Below are positions 32,640-44,870 of a stretch of 64,000 nt of DNA, piece after piece. The translations under genes were made by a program, and so were the position numbers. The stretch comes from Conchocele bisecta. Lineage: Eukaryota > Mollusca > Bivalvia > Lucinida > Thyasiridae. Each line of letters opens with the position of its first letter. Positions within the stretch are counted from its first letter, which is position 1. The stretch covers positions 62,001 through 126,000 of the forward strand of contig JAQRGA010000110.1 of the NCBI GenBank assembly GCA_029237695.1, in the 5' to 3' direction. The notes under the pieces are model-generated. The model was not told the origin of the DNA and searched no databases. It worked only from the letters and a program-made list of their open reading frames with translations.

Positions 32640-33392
32640 ATGTTGATAATATCGATAGCTGTCTCAGCAGCTCTGTAATTTCAAAATTTTCCCGGGTGAG
32701 GTTTCTTCAACCTTTCGACGTCATTTACAGAAAATGTTTTCATTTTGCACAGTTGTGTTCTTATTATAAAGTGTTTTTTTTAAACTTTACAACAAAAAAT
32801 ATATTTCACAATTTTTCCTTACTGGTGTACATGTATATCGAAAATGCAAAATTATCAGCCCTGTTTATCATAGTTTCTGGTAGTATTATGTACTTGAATA
32901 TAACCAATGTTTTTGGAAAGTTCATCAACTAATATTGTGTGATTGATTGACATATGACACGCCATGTGCGATTTTGTACCTAAGAACATGTACGTTTTTT
33001 GATGAAAAATATTTACGATATTTTCTGTATTAGACGTTGAATGTTGGTGATTCCGCATTTGCTATGAAACATTTCTTCATCTTTCGACGTAGTTTACAGA
33101 AAATATCACAGTTTATGCACAGTCATATGTTATGTACAAAATCACACGGTGTGTGTCATCTGTGACTGGAGAAATCAGGCTTAATGGATTTGTGACCAGT
33201 TTAACTCCTGATCACACTATTTTAGCCTGATAATGATCTATATTGCTTGTTTGAAGCTTGCCGGGTAATTCATTGATGGAATGGCGAACAGTTCAGAACT
33301 TGACTAGACTGCGGTTGACGGGCTCATCTTGATGGACACTGGTCGCAAAACCCATGAGCCCCATTTCTCCAGTTGCAGCCACATGTCATTTT
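32640..33392. repeat. Duplicated block, copy 1 (left part)
   Basis: Sequence from CTTCAACCTTTCGACGTC through TTTACTGGTG..TTTATCATAG, CACACGGTGTGTGTCATC and CCATTTCTCCAGTTGCAGCC is repeated at 40610-41511. It contains no gene; the frames are short. It stops at CACATGTCATTTT, where an element starts. Confidence 0.75.
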
Positions 33393-33469
33393 TAGCCATT
33401 TTTTTTGGGAAAAAATGCAGGCTATTGGATTGGCGAAAGCCGGGCAGGCAGGTGGCGTCCACAATCAAT

Positions 33470-35580
33470 GTTAAGTTTTCGTGTTTGAGTCCATTTCTTT
33501 GTTACTGTACCACCTAGGACCACCAAACTTTCACAGCTTCATAATCAAGGGGTGCCCACCACATATCACTATCCAGCATGTTACTTTTTTAGCCAGGTTT
33601 TTTGAAAAAAAATCCAGGCTATTGGATTGGCGAAAGCCGGGCGGGCGGCGGGCGGTGTCCACAATCAATGTTAAGTTTTCGTGTTCGAGTCCATTTCTTT
33701 GTTACTGTACCACCTAGGACCACCAAACTTTCACAGCTTCATAATCAAGGGGTGCCCACCACATATCACTATCCAACATGTTACTTTTTTTTTAACTTCA
33801 CCCATTTTTTCCGCGCAGTCGACTTAGCCATTTTCAATGTTAAGTTTTCGCGTTTACAATGTTAAGTTTTCGTGTTTAAGTCCATTTCTTTGTTACTGTA
33901 CCACCTAGGACCACCAAACTTTCACAGCTTCATAACCAAGGGGTGCCTACCACATACAACTATCCAACATGTGACCATTTTTTTACCTTCACCTATTATT
34001 TCTACGTAATTGACTTAGCCATTTTCAACGTTAACTTTTTAACGTACGTCTGGTTAGAGTTTTTTGGTTAAAACTTTTTCGTTATACTATATCTCTGCAA
34101 CTGCTTCGCCCATTACCTTAAAACTTCACAGGGTGTTTGATCATCATCCATATTTTCATTCTAACCCCCAACCGTGCGGCCCCTGTGCCCAATGTCAAGG
34201 TCAAATTACTTTGAATTTTTTTGTTAAAGTTTTTTTTGTGTACTATATCTCTGCAACTGCTTCACCCAATACCTTGATACTTCACATGGGTGTTTATCAT
34301 CATTGTCGCACCTGCTTGCGGAAAGCGCGATCTTGTGCCCAATGTCAAGGTCAAATTACTTTGAATTTTTTTGTTAAAGTTGTTTTTTCGTGTACTATAT
34401 CTCTGCAACTGCTTCACCCAATACCTTGATACTTCACATGTGTGTTTATCATCATTGTTACACCTGCTTGCGGAAAGCGCGATCCTGAGCCCAATGTCAA
34501 GGTCAAATTACTTTTAATTTTTTTGTTAAAGTTTTTTCGTGTACTATATCTCTGCAACTGCTTCACCCAATACCTTGATACTTCACATGGGTGTTTATCA
34601 TCATTGTCGCACCTGCTTGCGGAAAGCGCGATCCTGTGCCCTATGTCAAGTTCAAATTACTTTGAATTTTTTTGTTAAAGTTTTTTCGTGTACTATATCT
34701 CTGCAACTGCTTCACCCAATACCTTGATACTTCACATGGGTGTTTATCATCATTGTCACACCTGCTTGCGGAAAGCGCGATATCGTCGGCATTTTGGCAT
34801 ACGTCCGTCCGTTCGTCCGTGTGTCCGGTTAAAGTTTTTTGGTTAAAGTTTTTCCAATTACTATATCTATTTTTTTAATGTCCATGCCTCGCCCCAAGGC
34901 GCGACATGCAGGTCACGGCCATCTAGTCTACAAAAAGTGGGTATAATTATGTTATCCAAGTGTCTATGCTTGGAAAAAACCTGGCCTTCGTGGCTTTGCC
35001 TCGTTTCTTGTTTTTAACTTGACTAATTTTTTCCGCGCAGTCGACTTAGCCATTTTCAATGTTAAGTTTTCGCGTTTTCAATGTTAACTTTTCGTGTTTA
35101 AGTCCATTTCTTTGGTACTGTACCACCTAGGACCACCAAACTTTCACAGCTTCATAATCGAGGGGTGCCCACCACATATCACTATCCAACATGTTACTTT
35201 TTTAGCCAGGTTTTTTTTTAAAAAATCCAGGCTATTGGATTGGCGAAAGCCGGGCGGGCGGGCGGCGTCCACAATCAATGTTAAGTTTTCGTGTTTGAGT
35301 CCATTTCTTTGTTACTGTACCACCTAGGACCACCAAACTTTCACAGCTTCATAATCAAGGGGTGCCCGCCCACCATATCACTATCCAACATGTTACTTTT
35401 TTTTAACTTGACCCATTTTTTCCGCGCAGTCGACTTAGCCATTTTCAATGTTAAGTTTTCGCGTTTACAATGTTAAGTTTGAGTCCATTTCTTTGTTACT
35501 GTACCACCTAGGACCACCAAACTGTCACAGCTTCATAATCGAGGGGTGCCTACCACATATTACTATCCAACATGTTACTT
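33470..35580 (+). repeat. E-family core repeats, about 190-200 bp
   Basis: Units with TTTCGTGTTTGAGTCC, CCACCTAGGACCACCAAACT, TCATAATCAAGGGGTGCCC and ATCACTATCCAACATGTTAC occur five to six times (33.48-33.98 and 35.09-35.58 kb). Between them lie short GTCGCACC-headed units (34.3-34.93 kb). Confidence 0.7.
34754..34927 (+). mobile_element. Short Helentron-like element, GTCGCGCCC family, copy 1
   Basis: Head GTCACACCTGCTTGCGG..AAGCGCGATATCG, then CGTCCGTCCGTTCGTCC. The 3' end is AAGGCGCGACATGCAGG, the hairpin-like GGTCACGGCC, and ATCTAGT. It is preceded by TTATCATCAT. Confidence 0.7.
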
Positions 35581-35583
35581 TTT

Positions 35584-38500
35584 GTCGCGCCCGCTTGCGG
35601 AAAGCGCGATATAGTCGGCACTTTGGCGTACGTACGTGTGTCCGGTTAAAGTTTTTGGTTAAGTTGTTTGGTTAAGGTTTTTTGGTTAAAGTTTTTGGTT
35701 AAGTTTTTTGGTTAAAGTTTTTTGGTTAAAGTTTTTGGTTAAGTTTTTTTTGGTTAAATTTTTTGGTTAAAGTTTTTCGTTAAAGTTTTTCGTTATACTA
35801 TATCTCTGCAACTTGCTTTGCCCATTATTATCCTTGAAACTTCACATTGGTATTTTTATCATCATCTATATTTTCATTCTACCCCCCTCTCGTGCGGCCC
35901 CTGTGCCCAATGTTCAAGGTCCAAATTACTTTGAAGTTTTTTGGTTTAAGTTTTTGGTTAAGTTTTTGGTTAATGTTTTTGGTTAATTTTTTGGTTAAGT
36001 TTTTGGTTAAAGTTTTTTTGTTATACTATATCTCTGCAATTGCTTTGCCCATTACCTTGAAACTTCACATGGGTGTTTATCATCATCTATATTTTCATTC
36101 TACCCCCCTCCCGTGCGGCCCCTGTGTCCAATGTCAAGGTCAAATTACTTTGAAGTTTTTTGTTAAGTTTTTTGGTTAAGTTTTTTTGGTTAAAGTTTTT
36201 GGTTAAGTTTTTTGGTTAAGTTTTTTGGTTAAAGTTTTTTGTTATACTATATCTCTGCAACTGCTTTGCCCATTACCTTGAAACTTCACATGGGTGTTTA
36301 TCATCATCTATATTTTCATTCTACCCCCTCCCGTGCGGACCCCCTGTGCCCACTGTCAAGGTCAAATTACTTTGAAGTTTTTGGTTAAGTTTTTTGGTTA
36401 AAGTGTTTTTGCTTAAGTTTTTTGGTTAATTTTTTGTTTTTTGGTTAAAGGTTTTCGTTATACTATATCTGCAACTGCTTTGCCCATTACCTTGAAACTT
36501 CACATGGGTGTTTATCATCATCTATATTTTCATTCTACCCCCCTCCCGTGCTGCCCCTGTGCCCAATGTCAAGAGGTCAAATTACTTTGAAGTTTTTTGG
36601 TTAAGTTTTTTGGTTAAAGTTTTTGGTTAATTGTTTTGGGTAAGTTTTTGTTCGCGCCCGCTTGCGGAAGCGCGATATAGTCGGCACTTTGGCATACGTA
36701 CGTACGTACGTACGTGTGTCCGGTTAAAGTTTTTGGTTAAGTTGTTTGGTTAAGTTGTTTGGTTTAAGTTTTTTTTGGTTAAAGTTTTTGGTTAAGTTCT
36801 TTTGGTTAAGTTGTTTGGTTAAAGTTTTTGGTTAAGTTCTTTGGTTAAAGTTTTTGGTTAAGTTTTTTGGTTAAGTTTTTTGGTTAAAGTTTTTGGTTAA
36901 AGTTTTTCATTATACTATATCTCTGCAACTGCTTTGCCCATTACCTTGAAACTTCACATGGGTGTTTATCATCATCTATATTTTCATTCTACCCCCTCCC
37001 GTGCGGCCCCTGTGCCCAATGTCAAGGTCAAATTACTTTGAAGTTTTTGGTTAAGTTTTTTGGTTAAAGTTTTTGGTTAAGTTTCTTTGTTTAAGTTTTT
37101 TGTTATACTATATCTCTGCAACTGCTTTGCCCATTACCTTGAAACTTCACATGGGTGTTTATCATCATCTATATTTTCATTCTACCCCCCTCCCGTGCGG
37201 CCCGTGCGGCCCCTGTGCCCAATGTCAAGGTCAAATTACTTTGAAATTTTTGGTTAAGTTCTTTGGTTAAAGTTTTTGGTTAAGTTTTTTGGTTAAGTTT
37301 TTTGGTTAAAGTTTTTCGTTATACTATATCTCTCCAACTGCTTTGCCCATTACCTTGAAACTTCACATATGTCTTTATCATCATCTATATTATCATTCTA
37401 CCCCCCTCCCGTGCGGCCCCTGTGCCCAATGTCAAGGTCAAATTACTTTGAAGTTTTTGGTGAAGTTGTTTGGTTAAGTTTTTTGGTTAAGTTTTTTGGT
37501 TGAAGTTTTTCCCCTGTGCCCAATGTCAAGGTCAAATTACTTTGAAGTTTTTGGTTAAGTTTTTTGGTTAAGTTTTTTGGTTAATGTTTTTCGTTATACT
37601 ATATCTCTGCAACTGCTTTGCCCATTACCTTGAAACTTCACATGGGTGTTTATCATCATCTATATTTTCATTCTACCCCCCCTCCCGTGCGGCCCCTGTG
37701 CCCAATGTCAAGGTCAAATTACTTTGAAGTTTTTGGTTAATGTTTTTGTCGCGCCCGCTTGCGGAAAGCGTGGAAATAATCGGCCTTTGGCGGTACGTAC
37801 GTGGTCCGGTTAAACTTTTGGGTTAAGTTTTTTTGGGTTAAAGTTTTTTGGTTAAAGTTTTTTGTTAGTTTTCTTGGTAAAGTTTTTTGGTAAAGTTTTT
37901 CGTTATACTATATCCTGCAATGCTTTGCCCATTACCTTGAAACTTCACGGTGGGTTTATCATCATCCTATATTTTTCATTCTACCCCCCCTCCCTTGTGG
38001 CCCCTGTCCCAATGTCAAAGGTCAAATTACTTTCAAGTTTTTTTGGTTAAAGTTTTTTTTGGTTAAAGTTTTTTGGTTAAAGGTTTTTTGGTTAAGTTTT
38101 TTGGTTAAAATTTTTCGTTATACGAATCTCTCCAACTCTTGCCCTTACCTTGAAACTTTTCACATGGTCTTTAATCCATCCAATCTATATTATATTCTAT
38201 CCCTGCGGCCCCGAGCCCGCGGAGAAAGTTTTTGGTTGGAAAGTTTTTGGCCCTGTTTTTTTGGAATCCCAGTGGTCAAATTAATTTGAAGGTTTTTTGG
38301 TGGTTGTTTGGTTAAAGTTTTTTGGTTAATTTTTTGGTGGCACCCCTGGCCCCATGTGGTCCTTAAACTTTTTGAAATTTTTTGGGTTAATTTTTGGTGT
38401 TTTTGGGCGGTTGTTTTTTTGAAAAGCGGTAAATCTGAAGTGATATAGTCGCACGTTTGGCGTACGTACGTGTGTCCCGGGTTAAAACTTTTTTTGTTAA

Positions 38501-39600
38501 ATTTTTTGGTTCAAATTTTTGGGTGTTAAAGTTTGTTTTTTGGTTAAGTTTTCTTTTTGGTTAAAGTTAATTTTTGGTTAAAGTTTTTCTTATACTACTC
38601 GCATCTCTGCAACTGCTTTGCCCATTACCTTGAAACTTCACAATGGTGTTTACACATTATTTATCATCATCTATATTTTTCATTCTACCCCCCTCCCGTG
38701 TGGCCCCTGTGCCCAATGTCAAGGTCAAATTACTTTCAAGTTTTTGGTTAAGTTTTTTGGTTAAAGTTTTTGGTTAAGTTTTTCGGTTAAGTTTTTTGGT
38801 TAAAGTTTTTCGTTTTACTATATCTCTCCAACTGCTTTGCCCATTACCTTGAAACTTCACATGGGTCTTTATCATCATCTATATTATCATTCTACCCCCC
38901 TCCCGTGCGGCCCCTGTGCCCAATGTCAAGGTCAAATTACTTTGAAGTTTTTGGTGAAGTTGTTTGGTTAAGTTTTTTGGTTAAGTTTTTTGGTTGAAGT
39001 TTTTCCCCTGTGCCCAATGTCAAGGTCAAATTACTTTGAAGTTTTTGGTTAAGTTTTTTGGTTAAGTTTTTTGGTTAATGTTTTTCGTTATGCTATATCT
39101 CTGCAACTGCTTTGCCCATTACCTTGAAACTTCACATGGGTGTTTATCATCATCTATATTTTCATTCTACCCCCCTCCCGTGCGGCCCCTGTGCCCAATG
39201 TCAAGGTCAAATTACTTTGAAGTTTTTGGTTAATGTTTTTGTCGCGCCCGCTTGCGGAAAGCGTGATATAGTCGGCACTTTGGCGTACGTACGTGTGTCC
39301 GGTTAAACTTTTTGGTTAAGTTTTTTGGTTATGTATTTTGGTTAAAGTTGTTCGTTATACTATATCTCTTTTTTGTCTCGCCCGCGAAGCGGAAAGCGAG
39401 ACATAGGTTTTGGTTATACTATAAGTTTTTCGTTATACTATATCTCTGCAACTGCTTCGCCCATTACCTTGAAACTTTACATCGGTGTTTATCATCATCG
39501 ATATTTTCATTCTACCCCCCAACCGTGCGGCCCCTGTGCCCAATGTGAAGGTCAAATTACTTTTGGTTAAGTTTTTTGGTTAAGTTTTTTTTGGTTAAAG
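35584..39600 (+). repeat. GTCGCGCCC-family core array with GGTTAAGTTTTT microsatellite
   Basis: More than 12 units contain TATACTATATCTCTGCAACT, TTGCCCATTACCTTGAAACT, TATTTTCATTCTACCCCCC, CCGTGCGGCCCCTGTGCCC and AATGTCAAGGTCAAATTACT. They are separated by variable runs of GGTTAAGTTTTTT. Heads GTCGCGCCCGCTTGCGG with a GTACGTACGT run occur at about 35584, 36650, 37750 and 39240. 37300-37760 is repeated almost exactly at 38800-39260. Confidence 0.8.
37750..38640 (+). other. Indel-rich patch in the array, probable low-quality sequence
   Basis: Words of the repeat are broken by many homopolymer and doubling errors (GCGTGGAAATAATCGGCC, ATCATCCTATATTTTTCATT). Clean units lie on both sides. It resembles the patch at 14706-19720. 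Confidence 0.55.
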
Positions 39601-39640
39601 TTACTTCACATGGGTGTTTATCATCATTGTTTATCATCAT

Positions 39641-39805
39641 TGTCGCGCCCGCTTGTGGAAAGCGCGATAATAGTCGGCATTTTGGCATACGTCCGTCTGT
39701 CCGTCCATCCGTGTGTCCGGTTAAAGTTTTTCCATCTACCTTATCTCTTTTTTTAGTGTCCATGCCTCGCCCTAAGGCGCGACATGCAGGCCACGGCCAT
39801 CTAGT
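39641..39805 (+). mobile_element. Short Helentron-like element, GTCGCGCCC family, copy 2
   Basis: TGTCGCGCCCGCTTGTGG..AAGCGCGATAATAG head, CGTCCGTCTGTCCGTCC, then CTAAGGCGCGACATGCAGG, GGCCACGGCC and ATCTAGT. The whole is 165 bp, so no core array has been gained. Confidence 0.7.
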
Positions 39806-40132
39806 TTTTACCTTCACCTATTATTTCTACGTAATTGACTTAGCCATTTTCAACGTTAACTTTTTAACGTGTACACGTCTCGTTAAATTTGTTGGTTAAA
39901 ACTTTTTCGTTATACTATATCTCTGCAACTGCTTCACCCATTACCTTGAAACTTCACATGGGTCTTTATCATCGTCCATATTTTCATTCTAAACCCCACA
40001 ACCGTGCGTTCCCTGTGCGCAATGTCAAGGTCAAATTACTTTGAATTTATTTGTTAAAGTTTTTTCGTGTACTATATCTCTGCAACTGCTTCACCCATTA
40101 CCTTGATACTTCACATGGGTGTTTATCATCAT

Positions 40133-40306
40133 TGTCGCACCCGCTGGCGGAAAGCGCGATATCGTCGGCATTTTGGCATCCGTCCGTCCGTACGTCCGTG
40201 TGTCCCGTTAAAGTTTTTTCGTTAAAGTTTTTCCATCTACTATATCTATTTTTTTAGTGTCCATGCCTCGCCCCAAGGCGTGACATGCAAGCCACGGCCA
40301 TCTAGT
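40133..40306 (+). mobile_element. Short Helentron-like element, GTCGCGCCC family, copy 3
   Basis: Head GTCGCACCCGCTGGCGG..AAGCGCGATATCG, CGTCCGTCCGTACGTCC, 3' end AAGGCGTGACATGCAAGC, CACGGCC and ATCTAGT. Directly followed by the 3' end of element E. Confidence 0.7.
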
Positions 40307-40389
40307 CTACAAAAGTGGGTATAATTATGTTATCCAAGTGTCCATGCTTGGAAAAAACCTGGCCTTCGTGGCTTTGCCTCGTTTCTTGT

Positions 40390-41511
40390 AATTTACATTG
40401 CATGATGCGAACATTTATATATTGTATATCTGAGAGACAGTCCCTTTAGTACACATTCAAATGTGGGTGGGGGAGGGGAGGTGGGATTGATTGACATGAG
40501 ATACGCCATGTGATTTTGTACCTAAGAACATGACAATGCACGATTTTCCATGAAAAATATTTATGATATTTTCCATATTAGACGTCTAATATTGGTGACT
40601 CCGCATTTGCTATTAAATTTCTTCAACTTTAGACGTCATTTCCAGAAAATGTTTTCATGAACAATTGCACAGTCATGTTCTTATTATAATGTTTTTTTTT
40701 AAACTTCCCAACAAAAAGTAGATTTCACAATTTTTTTTCGGTTGCGGAAAGCGCGATATAGTCGGCACTTTGTCCGGTTAAAGTTATTTTGGTTAAAGTT
40801 ATTTTGATTAATGTTTTTCATTATACTATATATCTCTTTTTTTAGTGTCCATGCCTCGCCACAAGGCGCGACATGCAGGCCGCAGCCATCTAGTTCCTTA
40901 CTGGTGTACATGTATATCGAAAATGCAAAATTATCTGCCCTGTTTATCATAGTTTCTGGTAGTATTATGTACTTGAATATAACCCATGTTTTTGGAAAGT
41001 TCATCAAATAATATTGTGTGATTGATTGACATATGACACACCATGTGATTTTGTACCTAAGAACATGTGCGATTTTGTACCTAAGAACATGTATGATTTT
41101 TCATGAAAACTATTTACGATATCTGTATTAGACGTCGAATGTTGGTGATTCCTCATTTGATATGAAAATGTATTCACCTTTCGACGTAGTTTACAGAAAA
41201 TATCACAGTTTATGTAAATATACTTCATGAACAATCGCACATGTTCTTATGTACAAAATCACACGATGTGTGTCATCTGTGACTGGAGAAATGGGTCTTA
41301 AGGGATTTGTGACCAGTGTAACTCCTGATCACACTCTTGTAGCCCGATATAACGATCTATATTGCTTGTTTGAAGCTTGCCGGGTGTTTCATTGATGGAA
41401 TGACGAACAGTTCAGATCTTGACCAGACTGCGGTTGACGGGCTGATCTTGATCGACACTGGTCGCAAAACCCATGAGCCCCATTTCTCCAGTTGCAGCCA
41501 CATGTCATTTT
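40390..41511. repeat. Duplicated block: right part of copy 1 and left part of copy 2
   Basis: AATTTACATTGCATGATGCG at 40390 also follows element F at 43840. From about 40610 the sequence repeats 32640-33392 up to CACATGTCATTTT. A short GTCGCG-type insertion at 40739 is missing from copy 1. Confidence 0.75.
40739..40894 (+). mobile_element. 5'-truncated GTCGCG-family element with known empty site
   Basis: CGGTTGCGGAAAGCGCGAT to GGCCGCAGCCATCTAGT. In duplicate copy 1 the host reads CACAATTTTTCCTTACTGG without it (about 32806). Confidence 0.7.
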
Positions 41512-43839
41512 TGTCCCGCCTGCTTTAGCAGAAGCGGGACATGGACATAGCTTTTCCGTCGGCGGCGTCAACATTTCACGTTCAGTTTTTGCGTTTAGCT
41601 CAGTTTCCAGAAATATATAACTCCTACGACCTCCATGCTTGGTATACATCAACACTGTTGTGTAACCATCTCACACAGAGGGAGCCCATGTGACCTTCAC
41701 CTACATTTCATGGTTCATTGACCTACTTTTCACATGCATTCAACGTTATAAGTTTTTGCGTTTAGCTCCGTTTCAAAAACTTAACGCTCAGGTTAATTCA
41801 TTGTAACTTCTGTTTCCCTCAATGGAATGCGTTAATATTCCATACATGCATTTGTAACAACATCTCGCATCATTCTACAGAAATCCCATGTTGTCCGCTA
41901 ACCCCAAAGGTCAAGGTCACTGACTTAGACATTTCCCTGTTTGGAAAATTTAACGATCGGTTTAATGTATTACAAGTTCTGTTTCCCTTGATGGAATGCT
42001 TCGGTGTACATCAACACTGTGGTGTAACCATCTCACACTGAGGGAGCCCATGTGACCTTGACCTAGTTTTCATGGTTCATTGACCTACTGTTCACATGCA
42101 TTCAACGTTAAGTTTTTGCGTTTACCTCTGTTTCTAAAACTTAACGCTCAGGTTAATTCATTGTAACTTATGTTTCCCTCAATGGAATGCTTTAATATTC
42201 CATACATGCATTTGTAACAAAATCCCGCATCATTCTATAGAAAGACCATGGTGCCCGCTAACCCAAAAGGTCAAGGTCGCTGACTTAGAAATGTCCGTGT
42301 TTTGAAAAGTTAACGCTCAGTTTATGCTTTAATATTCCATACATGCATTTGTAACAACATCCCGCATCATTCTACAGAAAGCCCATGGTGCCCACTAACC
42401 CCAAAGGTCAAGGTCACCGAATTAGAAATTTCCGTGTTTGCAAAAGTTATCGCTCAGTTTATGCTTTAATATTCCATACATGCATTTGTAACAACATCCC
42501 GCATCATTCTACAGAAAGCCCATGGTGCCCGCAAACCCCAAAGGTCAAGGTCGCTGACTTAGAAATTTCCGTGTTTGGAAAAGTTAATGCTCAGTTTATG
42601 CCTTAATATGCCATACATGCATTTGTAACAACATCCCACATCATTCTACAGAAAGCCCATGGTGCCCGCTAACCCCAAATGTCAAGGTCACTGAATTAGA
42701 AATTTCCGTGTTTGGAAAAGTTAATGCTCAGTTTTAGCGCTCAGTTTATGCTTTAATATTCCATATATGCATTTGTAACAACATCCGGCATCATTCTGCA
42801 AAAAGCCTATGGTGCCCACTAACCCCAAAGGTCAAGGTCACTGACTTAGAAATTAACGCTCAGTTTATACTTTAATATTCCATACATACATTTGTAACAA
42901 TATCCCGCATCATTCTACAGAAAGCCCATCATTCTACAGAAAGCCCATGGTACCCGCTAACCCCAAGGGTCAAGGTCGCTGACTTAGAAATTTCCGTGTT
43001 TGGAAAAGTTAACGCTCAGTTTATGCTTTAATATTCCATACATGCATTTGTAACAACATCCCACATCATTCAACAGAAAGCCCATGGTGCCCGCAAACCC
43101 CAAAGGTCAAGGTCACTGACTTATAATTTACGTGTTTGGAAAAGTTAACGCTCAGTTTATGCTTTAATATTCCATACATGCATTTGTACCAACATCCCGC
43201 ATCATTCTACAGAAAGCCCATGGTGCCCGCTAACCCCAAAGGTCAAGGTCACTGACTTAGAAATTAACGCTCAGTTGTTTATGCTTTAATATTCCATACA
43301 TGCATTTGTAACAACATCCCTGACCCACATCATTCTACAGAAAGCCCATGGTGCCCGCTAACCCCAAAGGTCAAGGTCACAATTTCCGTGTTTGGAAAAT
43401 TTAATGCTCAGTTTATGCTTTAATATTCCATACATGCATTTGTAACAACATCTCGCATCATTCTACAGAAAGCCCATGGTGCCCGCAAACCCCAAAGGTC
43501 AAGGTCACTGACTTAGAAATTTCTGTGTTTGGAAAAGTTAACGCTCAGTTTATGCTTTAATATTCCATACATGCATTTGTACCAACATCCCGCATCATTC
43601 TACAGAAAGCCCATGGTGCCCGCTAACCCCAAATGTCAAGGTCACTGACTTAGAAATTTACGTGTTTGGAAAAGTTAACGCTCAGTTTATGCTTTAATAT
43701 TCCATACATGCATTTGTAACAACATCCCGCATCATTCTACAGAAAGCCCATGGTGCTCACTAACCCCAAAGTTATTACAAGCTCCTTATGTACTATCAAA
43801 CTGCGCCAGGCGGGACATCTTGCTCCGCGGAGCTCTTGT
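41512..43839 (+). mobile_element. Hairpin-headed element F (TGTCCCGC head), about 137-bp core repeats
   Basis: Perfect head TGTCCCGCCTGC..GCAGAAGCGGGACA at 41512. Then about 14 core units contain CCATACATGCATTTGTAAC, CATCATTCTACAGAAAGCCC, CCCCAAAGGTCAAGGTCACT and GTTTGGAAAAGTTAACGCTC. The end is CCAGGCGGGACATCTTG, hairpin GCTCCGCGGAGC and TCTTGT. No protein is encoded. Confidence 0.8.
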
Positions 43840-43896
43840 AATTTTCATTGCATGATGCGAACATTTATATATTGTATATCTGAGACACAGTCCCTT

Positions 43897-44067
43897 CACA
43901 GGTTGAAGTAATAGACCGAGGTCTATAAATACATTAAATATGCTTAAAATGGAGTATATGGAGGGAGTAAAAAAAACTTTTGTTTACCTTATTTTTTTAT
44001 TCATTTATTGATGCTTTTAGGAATATTGAATGTATTTATAGACCTCGGTCAGTTACTTCAACCTGTG
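43897..44067. mobile_element. Short MITE with about 45-bp inverted ends
   Basis: CACAGGTTGAAGTAATAGAC and GACCGAGGTCTATAAATAC are mirrored at the right end (TATTTATAGACCTCGGTC, TTACTTCAACCTGTG). The interior is AT-rich with no gene. The target duplication is unclear. Confidence 0.7.
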
Positions 44068-44254
44068 GCTGTGACAGGAAAAATGGGACTTATGACATAA
44101 TTAGGTCACCAGTCTAGTTCCTCAGCTATGGCTGTGACAGGAGAAATGGGACTGATGACATATGTCACCTGTCATGTATGACTGCTCGCTCTTGTTTGTA
44201 ATTGTTGTAAAATATATAAAGTTTAAACTGTGTATAAAAAACTATAGATATAGA

Positions 44255-44870
44255 TCTACCCCCAGCATACAAAGTATGTTGAGGGATATATAGTTTTCGT
44301 AATTCCGTCCGTTTGTCCGTCCACGTTAAAGAGTTTGTGTATCCATTATCTGTGACGGAAAGGCGGATTGACTTCATATACTTCCTTATCATCATCAAAA
44401 TTTTCATTCCATACCACACTCATGCGGCCTTCATTTCCAAGGTCAAGGTCAAATTGCTTAGACATTTGCATCCGTACGATTTGCCTTAAAGTTTTCGGGG
44501 ACCCATTATCTCTGCAACGGTAAGTCGGATTGACTTCAAACTTCATATACTTCCTTATTATCATCATCCATATTTTCATTCCATACCACACCCATGTGGC
44601 CTTCTTGTCCAAGGTCAAGCTGAAATTACTTTGAACAAACATGTTTGTCAAGATAAATATTGTTCTTCTCATGAACCGCCTGCCTGATTTCCACAAAACT
44701 TGCTAGCAATGATTGATGTACAATGCTCTTTCAAAGTTGTTAAAATGGTGACCCCGGGGTCAAAAATGACCGAATATGGTCATGTTATATATCACATTGA
44801 AGGTATCAACGAGGCGATCACTCTGGTGCTGTTGTTATGTGCTGGTACAAATGTACATACATATTCATGA
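44255..44870 (+). mobile_element. Truncated hairpin-headed element plus AGCTCACC-family fragment
   Basis: Head CCCCCAGCATAC AAA GTATGTTGAGGG at 44260, then TCCGTCCGTTTGTCCGTCC and two core units with CCAAGGTCAAGGTCAAAT. At about 44660 it changes into a fragment of the family seen at 49.3-51.7 kb (TGTACAATGCTCTTTCAAAG, GGTGACCCCGGGGTCAAAA). Confidence 0.6.

Larger units (their letters stand above)
33393..40389 (+). mobile_element. Long hairpin-headed element E (AGCCAGG head) with nested copies
   Basis: Head TAGCCATTTTTTTTGGG..AAAAAATGCAGGCTA folds. Related heads AGCCAGGTTTTTT..AATCCAGGCT recur inside at about 33590 and 35203. The 3' end GGAAAAAACCTGGCC, hairpin GTGGCTTTGCCTC and final CTTGT are at 40345-40389, with an identical internal end at 34970-35010. 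The interior is full of GTCGCGCCC-headed units. The right flank is AATTTACATTGCATGATG. Confidence 0.6.

Noticed and set aside
35640..37600. Telomere-like sequence (GGTTAAG runs)
   Set aside because: The word is GGTTAAGTTTTTT with variable T, not TTAGGG, and it lies inside transposon core units.
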